In this document: piece by piece, positions 57,755-64,000 of the stretch
Position numbering within the stretch: position 1 is the stretch's first letter
How the letters are laid out: every line of letters begins with the position of its first letter
Source of the DNA: an uncultured Oscillospiraceae bacterium
GTDB taxonomy: Bacteria; Bacillota; Clostridia; Oscillospirales; Oscillospiraceae
Length of the DNA stretch: 64,000 bases
NCBI GenBank assembly: GCA_934646005.1
Contig: CAKUED010000001.1
Location: 62,001-126,000 of the forward strand
Direction of reading: 5' to 3'
Position numbers and translations under genes: made by a program
The notes under the pieces: generated by a model
Told to the model about the DNA's origin: nothing
Seen by the model: only the letters and a program-made list of their open reading frames with translations
Databases searched by the model: none

Positions 57755-58708
57755 ATGGCTATGAAAAAGAAACTTACCCGCAATCAGATCCAGCCTCTGC
57801 TGACGATCGGCGTTCTGATTGTGCTGTGCATCATCTTCAGCTTTTCCAACAGCAACTTCCTGACGGGTCAGAACCTGTTCAGTATTCTCATCACCTCCGT
57901 GGTCGTCGGTATGATCGCCATCGGCGAGTGCACCTGCATCATGTCCGGCTACTTCGATATGTCGGTCGGCATGATCGCCTCGATGGCGGGTCTCGCGGCG
58001 GCGACCGTGATGGGCTCGAGCGGCTCTGTCATTCTGGCGCTGCTTGCCGGTATCGCGGTGGGGCTTGTGTGCGGTCTGCTGGCGGGCGCGTGCGTGTCCT
58101 ATCTCGGCATGAACGCGTTCATCACGACCTTCGCACTCCAGTCAGTTTACCGCGGCATCATCTACATCTTTACCGACGGCTTCCCCATCCCGATGTTTGA
58201 TGCAAAGTACGCGGCGTTCACCAAATGGGGTCAGATGAAGGTGCTCGGCATCCAGTTCCCGATCATCGCGCTGGTGCTGTGCTATGTTCTGGTGTCGCTG
58301 TTCCTCAAGTACCGCAAGCTCGGCCGCTGCATCTACCTCGTCGGCGGCAACGCGAAGTGCGCGCATATCTGCGGCATCAGCCTGCACCGCGTGCAGATGT
58401 TCGTGTTCCTGCTCTGTGACGTGCTCGCAGCTCTGGCAGGTATGCTCTACGCCAGCCGGATCGGTTCTGCCAACGCCTTCCTCGGTGACACCATCCCGAT
58501 GGAAGCCATCGCCGCGACGATTGTCGGCGGTACGTCCATGGCAGGCGGCAAGGGCAATCTGGCGCTGACGTTCGTCGGTGTTATGATCGTGTTCGTGGTG
58601 AAGAACGGACTCATCATGATCGGTCTGCCCGACTTCTACCAGTACATCGCCGTGGGCCTTATCTTCTTCCTGGCTGTTATGGTGCAGACCGAGCGCAAGA
58701 AGAGTTAA
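57755..58708 (+). CDS. Sugar ABC transporter permease (RbsC-like), second
   Basis: 317 residues, homologous to the preceding permease (SGYFDMSVGMIASMAG, LVGGNAKCAHICGIS). Two different permease genes suggest a heterodimeric channel rather than the usual RbsC homodimer. GGAGGAGAAAGG precedes the ATG. Starts 23 bp after its neighbour. Confidence 0.92.
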   Translation: MAMKKKLTRNQIQPLLTIGVLIVLCIIFSFSNSNFLTGQNLFSILITSVVVGMIAIGECTCIMSGYFDMSVGMIASMAGLAAATVMGSSGSVILALLAGIAVGLVCGLLAGACVSYLGMNAFITTFALQSVYRGIIYIFTDGFPIPMFDAKYAAFTKWGQMKVLGIQFPIIALVLCYVLVSLFLKYRKLGRCIYLVGGNAKCAHICGISLHRVQMFVFLLCDVLAALAGMLYASRIGSANAFLGDTIPMEAIAATIVGGTSMAGGKGNLALTFVGVMIVFVVKNGLIMIGLPDFYQYIAVGLIFFLAVMVQTERKKS

Positions 58709-58754
58709 TTTTCCTGGCAACCGCTGATAAAATCGTCTGCGGTTATCGCCGGAT

Positions 58755-58836
58755 CTTTTGCCCCAACTGTGCAGTTTGAAAAACGCGAAATACATAAAGT
58801 ATTCCTGCGTTTTCCAAACTTTCATTTGGGACAAAA
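58755..58836 (+). other. Long imperfect hairpin between transporter and deacetylase genes
   Basis: About 82 nt. Inner arms around GTTTGAAAAACGC and GCGTTTTCCAAAC, outer arms around TTTTGCCCCAA and TTTGGGACAAAA. Most of the 319-bp gap (58709-59027) is otherwise featureless apart from a second GCAGCCGCGCC/GGCACGGCTGC stem (about 58958-58996). It could process or dampen the transcript between transporter and enzyme genes. Confidence 0.5.
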
Positions 58837-59027
58837 TCTCTCGCCGATAACTCTTGCCAATTTCATCATCGCTTGCCACAACAAAAATTGCCCATCAAAA
58901 CGATAAATTGTCTATTTTCAAATTCGGTAAAACATGACATAGTTGGATCGGGCAGGGCGCAGCCGCGCCGCTTCCTCCAATGCGGCACGGCTGCGCGCCC
59001 GCCACTTTTGACGAAAGGAATTGTATT

Positions 59028-59753
59028 ATGAATATTCTTGCAGTTGGAGCACATCCCGACGACGTCGAAACCATGTGCGCCGGTACGCTGGCAAAATACG
59101 CCGCGCAGGGGCACAAGGTCTTTATCGCCACCGCCACGAACGGCAACATCGGCTCTGCCCATCACACGATGGAGGAGATCGGCCGCATCCGCAAGCAGGA
59201 GGCTGCCAATTCCGCCGCCATCATCGGCGCGGAGTACATCTGCCTGGACTATGACGACGAGATGTTCTTTGAGATCAACCGCGAAACGCGCCTGAAGTTC
59301 ATCAACCTCGTCCGGCACTGCAAGGCGGACGTCATCTTTACCCACAACCCGCACGACTATAACCCCGACCATATGCTCACCAGCAAGATCATCAACGACA
59401 TCGCCGTGATGATCCCCATCGCGCACCTCAAGACGGAAGAGCCGCCGTATGACGTGATCCCCTCCATCTGGTATTTTGAGCCGGCGGCGTCTATGGGCTT
59501 TATCCCGACGGATTATGTGGACATCACCGATTTCTATGAGACGAAGATGAAAATGCTCGGCTGCATGGAGAGCCAGAAGGCATGGATGGCGGATAACTAC
59601 GCGCAGTTCGGCGGCGACGAGGAGCGCTTCTTCGACACGGTGCGCATCACCTCGGAGTTCCGCGGGATGCAGGCGGGCTGCAAGTATGCCGAGGGCTTTG
59701 TCCGCGCGCTGGACGGTCACAGGACCCGCTTCACCGAGCGCGTGCTGCCGTAA
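59028..59753 (+). CDS. PIG-L/LmbE-family N-deacetylase
   Basis: 241 residues. AVGAHPDDVETMCAGTL (the zinc-binding AHPDD motif) near residue 7, HNPHDYNPDHMLTS (H-x-D/H, third zinc ligand) near 105. These metal enzymes remove N-acetyl groups from amino sugars or related conjugates. ATG at 59028 with AAAGGA 8 nt upstream. It lies after the sugar transporter, so an imported N-acetylated sugar is a reasonable substrate. Confidence 0.88.
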   Translation: MNILAVGAHPDDVETMCAGTLAKYAAQGHKVFIATATNGNIGSAHHTMEEIGRIRKQEAANSAAIIGAEYICLDYDDEMFFEINRETRLKFINLVRHCKADVIFTHNPHDYNPDHMLTSKIINDIAVMIPIAHLKTEEPPYDVIPSIWYFEPAASMGFIPTDYVDITDFYETKMKMLGCMESQKAWMADNYAQFGGDEERFFDTVRITSEFRGMQAGCKYAEGFVRALDGHRTRFTERVLP

Positions 59754-59919
59754 GGTTTCACTAAACTATTTAAGACAAGTTTCGTACCTTGGAGAACACG
59801 CAAAAATCGTTGCGTTTTCCGGGAAGTCTGGTAATATCAGAGTGTAGAATTGGGTGTGCTGTGCGCATCCAAGCGTCAACTGACGCAAAAACGCAAAATT
59901 ATCTGGGAGGTATTTTATT

Positions 59920-61134
59920 ATGGCAGGCGGACCTGGCTCTTATGTATTCGGAGCAGAAGAAAAGAAAGAACTCATGGACGTGATCGAAAGCGGCAACCTG
60001 TTCCGCTACGGCACGCCGGGCGTTGACGGCTTCCAGGCGAAGGTGGCAACGTTTGAAAAGGAAATGGCAGAGCGTCTGGGGCATAAGCACGTTGTGGCGA
60101 CCAGCTCCGGCACGGGCTCTTTGATGTGCTGCCTGGCAGCGCTGGGCATCGGCATGGGCGACGAGGTCATCGTCCCCGGCTATACCTTCATCGCTTCCAT
60201 TGCGACCATCGCCATGATGAACGCGACCCCGATCCTCGCGGAGGTCGATGACTCTCTGACCATCGATCCCACCAAGATCGAAGCGCTCATCACCCCCAAG
60301 ACCAAGGCGATCATGCCGGTCCATATGCTCGGCAACCCCTGCGACATGGACCCCATTATGGAAATTGCCAAGAAGCATGATCTGTACGTCATCGAGGACT
60401 GCTGCCAGGCAGTCGGCGCAAGCTATAAGGGCAAGCGCGTCGGCACGATCGGCAACATGGGTGCGTACTCTCTGAACGTCTTTAAGACCATCACCACCGG
60501 CGACGGCGGCTTTGTCGGCACGTCTGACGACGACCTGTACGAGCGCGCCTTCGGCTTCCACGATCAGGGTCATAAGCCCTCCCGCATGGGCGTTGAGGTC
60601 GGCAACCGTTCGATGGTCGGCATGAATATGCGTATGAACGAGCTGGCGGGCGCGGTCGCGCTGGCACAGGGCAGAAAGCTCGACGGCATCCTCGAAACGC
60701 TGCGCGCCAAGAAGAAGGCGCTCAAGGACCAGCTCCAGGGCATCGACGGTCTCGGCTTCCGCAGGATCAACGACGCCGGCGAGTGCGCGACGCTGCTGAC
60801 GCTGCTGTTCGATACGCAGGAAATGGCTGCGAAGTTCTGCGAGAAGGCAGGCACTGCCCCCATCGCAAACTCCGGCTGGCATGTTTACAACAACATGGAG
60901 CAGATCCTCGAAAAGAAAACGTGGACCGACAACCATCCGTTCCACAACTGCGACGCGCACTATGCCAAGCATATGCTGCCGCAGACCGACGACATCCTGC
61001 TGCGCGCCGTCAACATCTCCGTCGGCGTTGTGGACAAGGGTCTCGGCTCGGGCACGGGCATCAACATCAACTCCACCGACGCGGAGATCGCGCAGGTCGC
61101 CAAGAACATCCGCGCCATCATCGAGAGCCTGTAA
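59920..61134 (+). CDS. DegT/DnrJ/EryC1-family PLP aminotransferase
   Basis: 404 residues. EDCCQAVGASYKGKRVGTIGNMGAYSLNVFKTITTGDGG contains the Asp and the PLP lysine (Lys in NVFKTITTGDGG, near residue 189); N-terminal SSGTGSLMCCLAALG is typical. Members transfer an amino group to or from keto-sugars or keto-cyclitols. It fits with the flanking deacetylase and dehydrogenases. GGGAGG precedes the ATG. Confidence 0.93.
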   Translation: MAGGPGSYVFGAEEKKELMDVIESGNLFRYGTPGVDGFQAKVATFEKEMAERLGHKHVVATSSGTGSLMCCLAALGIGMGDEVIVPGYTFIASIATIAMMNATPILAEVDDSLTIDPTKIEALITPKTKAIMPVHMLGNPCDMDPIMEIAKKHDLYVIEDCCQAVGASYKGKRVGTIGNMGAYSLNVFKTITTGDGGFVGTSDDDLYERAFGFHDQGHKPSRMGVEVGNRSMVGMNMRMNELAGAVALAQGRKLDGILETLRAKKKALKDQLQGIDGLGFRRINDAGECATLLTLLFDTQEMAAKFCEKAGTAPIANSGWHVYNNMEQILEKKTWTDNHPFHNCDAHYAKHMLPQTDDILLRAVNISVGVVDKGLGSGTGININSTDAEIAQVAKNIRAIIESL

Positions 61135-61149
61135 GGCGGAGGGAGCGCT

Positions 61150-62280
61150 ATGAGAAAGATCAAAGCGGCTGTCGTTGGCTGCGGTTCGATCAGCGACATT
61201 TACATGACCAACCTCACCTCCGGCAAGTTCACTGCCATTGACCTCGTCGCGTGCAGCGACCTGATGGTCGATCGCATGAACGCCAGCGCGGAGAAGTTCG
61301 GTGTCCGGGCGATGAGCCTGGATGAGATCTGCGCCGATCCCGAGATCGAACTGGTGATCTGCCTGACCACGCCCGCCGCGCACTATCCCATCATCAAGCA
61401 GGCGCTGCTGGCTGGCAAGCACGTTTTCTCGGAAAAGATGATCGCTGTCGATCTGTGGCAGGGCAAGGAGCTCGTCGAGCTGGCAAATGCCAAGGGGCTG
61501 CATCTGGGCGTTGCGCCCGATACATTCCTCGGCGCGTCGGTGCAGACGGCAAAGTACATCGTGGAAAAGGGTCTGATCGGCAAGCCCCTGAGCTGCCGCG
61601 CCTCCGTTTCCCGCGATTACGGCATCTATGCCGAGTTCCTGACCCACCTCGCCAAGAAGGGCGCGGGCATCGGCTTTGACATGGGCGGCTATTATCTCAC
61701 TGCGCTCGCCGCCATCCTCGGACCGGTCAAGTCCGTGGCGGCGTTCACCTCCACGAACGACCCGCATCGCGTCAATACGCGCATCGGCGCCCCCGGCTTT
61801 GAGAAGGAATACGACGTGGAAGTTCCCAACGTCATCACCGCTACCATGCAGTACGCAAACGGCGTTCTGGGCACGCTGCACATGAACTCCGACTGCATCG
61901 AGGACGAGGAGACCTGCCTGAAGATCTACGGCACGGAGGGCATTTTGACCATGGGCGACCCGAACCAGTTCGGCGCGCCGGTGTATCTGCAGAAGCCGCT
62001 GAGCGAGCCTGTCGAGTTCCCGTTCACGCACGGCTACAAGGAAAACTCCCGCGGTCTCGGCGCGACGGAGATGGCATGGTCCATCGCCGCCGGTCGTGAC
62101 CACCGCGCCAGCAAGGAAATGGCGTATCATGTGTTCGAGATGATGCACGGCATTATGCTCAGCGCCGAGAACGGCACGCTGTATCAGATGGAGTCCACGT
62201 TTGAAACGCCCAAGGCGCTGCCCGCCGGCTACATCAGCGTCGGCGACTGGTCGCGCAAGGAAGAGTCCGCACTGATCTAA
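61150..62280 (+). CDS. Gfo/Idh/MocA-family NAD(P)-dependent sugar/cyclitol dehydrogenase
   Basis: 376 residues. Rossmann AVVGCGSISDIYMTNL near the start, then the EKP-type motif here as SEKMIAV (Glu-Lys-Met in place of EKP), and a C-terminal substrate domain. Members oxidise or reduce hydroxyls of sugars, inositols or amino sugars. 15 bp after the aminotransferase gene. Confidence 0.9.
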   Translation: MRKIKAAVVGCGSISDIYMTNLTSGKFTAIDLVACSDLMVDRMNASAEKFGVRAMSLDEICADPEIELVICLTTPAAHYPIIKQALLAGKHVFSEKMIAVDLWQGKELVELANAKGLHLGVAPDTFLGASVQTAKYIVEKGLIGKPLSCRASVSRDYGIYAEFLTHLAKKGAGIGFDMGGYYLTALAAILGPVKSVAAFTSTNDPHRVNTRIGAPGFEKEYDVEVPNVITATMQYANGVLGTLHMNSDCIEDEETCLKIYGTEGILTMGDPNQFGAPVYLQKPLSEPVEFPFTHGYKENSRGLGATEMAWSIAAGRDHRASKEMAYHVFEMMHGIMLSAENGTLYQMESTFETPKALPAGYISVGDWSRKEESALI

Positions 62281-62302
62281 CACAATCGGAGGAGAAACGC
62301 CT

Positions 62303-63106
62303 ATGCGTACCGTACAGTTAGAGCGTCTGCGCCCGGGGGAAATTCTGGCGGAGCGCGCCCGCTGCCCGATCGTCTATCTGCCGCTCGGACCGTTGGAGTG
62401 GCATGGTCCTGCCATGCCGTTCGGCACTGACCCACTGATGGCACAGGAGCTTGCGCGCCGCGCGGCGCTGCGCACCGGCGGCGTGGTGATGCCGACGCTG
62501 TTCCTCGGAACGGAGCGCGAGCGCCCGGCACAGATCCTGAAGGATAAGGGATTTGAGAACGCCGAGTCGATGTATGTGGTCGGCATGGACGTTCCGAAAA
62601 ACTCCGTAAAAAGCTATTACGCGCGCGAGGACCTGTTCGCGGTCACCGTGCGGGAGCATCTGCGCCTGCTCGTGCAGCAGGAGTATAAGCTCATCGTGAT
62701 CGTGAACGGGCACGGTGCGTGGGGGCAGCGCGAGCAGCTTGACCGCCTGGCGATCGAGTTCTCCAACGAGACGCCGTCCAAGGTCATCGTCGCGTTCCCC
62801 AACGTTGCGCGCGCGGGCGAGACGCTCGATTTTGGGCACGCCTGCGAGGTCGAAACGTCGCTCATACGGTATCTGGACGACGAAAACGTCGATCTCTCCC
62901 AGTTCCCGCCGCGCGATGTAAAGCTGGCGTATACCGACTGGGGCATTGCCGACGACTGCGTGTTTGAAGGCAAGCCCACGCCGGATAAGTGCGTGCTGTG
63001 CGATCCGCGCGACGCGACGGTGGAAGCGGGCGAGCGCTATTTCGGCGCGGCGCTCGACCATATCTGCGCGCAGGTGGACGCGGCGTATGCCGCGCTGCGG
63101 GCATGA
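62303..63106 (+). CDS. Creatininase-family amidohydrolase
   Basis: 267 residues. YLPLGPLEWHGPAMPFGTD (the metal-binding E-x-H-G) near residue 27, VIVNGHGAWGQREQL and HACEVETSL (further metal ligands) are the creatininase signature. Such enzymes cleave cyclic amides or formamide-like bonds, or process modified peptides. In this operon an amide of the imported compound is a plausible target. Overlaps the next gene by 4 bp. Confidence 0.88.
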   Translation: MRTVQLERLRPGEILAERARCPIVYLPLGPLEWHGPAMPFGTDPLMAQELARRAALRTGGVVMPTLFLGTERERPAQILKDKGFENAESMYVVGMDVPKNSVKSYYAREDLFAVTVREHLRLLVQQEYKLIVIVNGHGAWGQREQLDRLAIEFSNETPSKVIVAFPNVARAGETLDFGHACEVETSLIRYLDDENVDLSQFPPRDVKLAYTDWGIADDCVFEGKPTPDKCVLCDPRDATVEAGERYFGAALDHICAQVDAAYAALRA

Positions 63107-64000
63107 GTAAAACCTGCGTCCGCTGGGGCGTGCTTGGAAACGCGATGATCGCGCGGGATTTCATGATCCCGGAGCTGCGCGGGTCGGAACTCTGCCGTGT
63201 GACGGCGGTCGCCTCGCGCGCGCCGCTTCCGGCGGAGGCAGCGCCGGAGTGCCGCCATTACAGCAGCTATGAAGCGCTGCTGGAGGACGCGGAGATCGAC
63301 GCGGTCTATGTGCCCGTTCCCAATGCGCTGCACGCGCAGTGGGCGATCCGCGCCATGCAGCACGGCAAGCACGTCCTGTGCGAAAAGCCCATGGGCTGCA
63401 CGGTCTCCGACGGCGACGCGATGTGCCGCGCGGCGGAGGAAAACGGCGTGCTGCTGATGGAAGCATTTATGTACCGCTGCGGTGAAAAATTCCGCAGAAT
63501 GATGCAGATCGTAAACAGCGGTGTCCTTGGGCGTATTTGCAGTATGCAGGGCACGCACGGGTATCCGCTGACATGGAAAAGCCCCGCACGGGAGGACGCG
63601 GAGCTTGGCGGCGGCTGTTTATACGACGTCGGCTGCTATGTGGTCGATTGTATGAACGCCGTGATGACGGCACAGGGCGAGCGGCTTTTACAGGTGGGCG
63701 GCTCGCTCGGATGCCGCGGCGGTGTGGACTGGAACGCGGCGTGCTGGCTGCGCTATGACGGCGGCACGCTCGGCACGCTCCACAGCTGGTTCAACGCCCA
63801 GCAGGAGCAGCGCATGGTGCTCGCCGGCGAGCGCGGGACGCTCTGCGTGCCGATGCTCTTTGAGCCCGGCGCGGGTGAGCTGCTGCTGACGATCGGCGAT
63901 CAGACGGAGCGTATTTCCGTTCCCGACAGCGCGTGCTACCGGCTGGAGGCGGAGGCGATGAGCCGCGCGATCCTATACGGAGAGCCGCTTCCCATCGGGC
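63103..64000 (+). CDS. Gfo/Idh/MocA-family dehydrogenase, cut by the window end
   Basis: About 299 codons visible. GVLGNAMIARDF start, VPVPNALHAQWAIRAMQHGKHVLCEKPMG (intact EKP) and GGGCLYDVGCYVVDCM with the catalytic-domain motif. It differs clearly from the Gfo/Idh gene upstream, so the pathway has two dehydrogenation steps or two substrates. ATGA overlap with the creatininase-like gene. Confidence 0.9.
   Translation, partial: MSKTCVRWGVLGNAMIARDFMIPELRGSELCRVTAVASRAPLPAEAAPECRHYSSYEALLEDAEIDAVYVPVPNALHAQWAIRAMQHGKHVLCEKPMGCTVSDGDAMCRAAEENGVLLMEAFMYRCGEKFRRMMQIVNSGVLGRICSMQGTHGYPLTWKSPAREDAELGGGCLYDVGCYVVDCMNAVMTAQGERLLQVGGSLGCRGGVDWNAACWLRYDGGTLGTLHSWFNAQQEQRMVLAGERGTLCVPMLFEPGAGELLLTIGDQTERISVPDSACYRLEAEAMSRAILYGEPLPIG

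Noticed and set aside
59899..62283. 794-codon open frame antisense to the DegT and Gfo/Idh genes
   Set aside because: Same reason; it crosses two genes and their intergenic gap and has no recognisable domain.

Overview
The window looks like chromosomal DNA from a strictly anaerobic, G+C-rich gut clostridium, most like the Oscillospiraceae/Ruminococcaceae. The reasons are [FeFe]-hydrogenase-type genes, a class III ribonucleotide reductase, selenium-metabolism genes, a T-box-controlled thrS, AGGAGG-type ribosome sites, and many dispersed hairpin repeats of the kind seen in these genomes. No rRNA, tRNA, CRISPR array, prophage or intact transposase was seen.

Layout. 1-2.5 kb: end of a hydrogenase operon (HydA-like subunit, cut by the window edge, and a NuoF-type/GltD-type fusion) behind a clear promoter and a Rex-like palindrome. 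2.6-5.4 kb: alanine dehydrogenase-like gene, a Fur-family regulator, and a divergent orotate-phosphoribosyltransferase-like gene. 5.4-9.4 kb: a redox operon (48-residue CXXC membrane peptide, polyferredoxin, TlpA-like lipoprotein) divergent from a two-component system. 9.4-16.3 kb: thiol/deoxynucleotide redox genes (thioredoxin plus a reductase that lost one active-site Cys; trxB; nrdD fused to a glutaredoxin; nrdG), interrupted by repeat elements. 16.3-19.9 kb: TetR, SDR, small exported or membrane proteins, pyrophosphatase. 20-26.3 kb: an oligopeptide/nickel-type ABC transporter in two transcription units that share a promoter motif, ending in a TPR protein.

26.5-40.1 kb: a dense cluster of small-molecule enzymes and membrane proteins. 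It holds four SAM methyltransferases, three alpha/beta hydrolases, an ATC-hydrolase-like protein, GNAT, SDR and ABM proteins, a TetR regulator, paralogous multi-pass membrane proteins, and two alkylation-repair genes (ogt, alkA-like). Three of its promoters carry the same TTAG-N6-CTAA palindrome in the transcribed leader, so they look like one regulon. 40.2-44 kb: cysteine desulfurase-like, DUF3343 and YedF genes facing a xanthine-type permease, a context typical of selenium-dependent purine catabolism.

44-51.6 kb: a chimeric pseudogene, an aminotransferase, a GIY-YIG protein, ksgA, a MITE-like element, a 3D-domain wall protein with a WalR-type box, and thrS under T-box control. 51.6-64 kb: a LacI-type regulator with two periplasmic-binding-protein domains, divergent from a sugar ABC transporter and a downstream set (PIG-L deacetylase, DegT aminotransferase, two Gfo/Idh dehydrogenases, creatininase-like amidohydrolase) that reads like import and conversion of an amino sugar or aminocyclitol.

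The most unusual structure is a 235-bp element made of consecutive hairpins. It is present twice in opposite orientation, and each copy is flanked by an exact direct duplication of a different local hairpin (28 bp in one case, 35 bp in the other).
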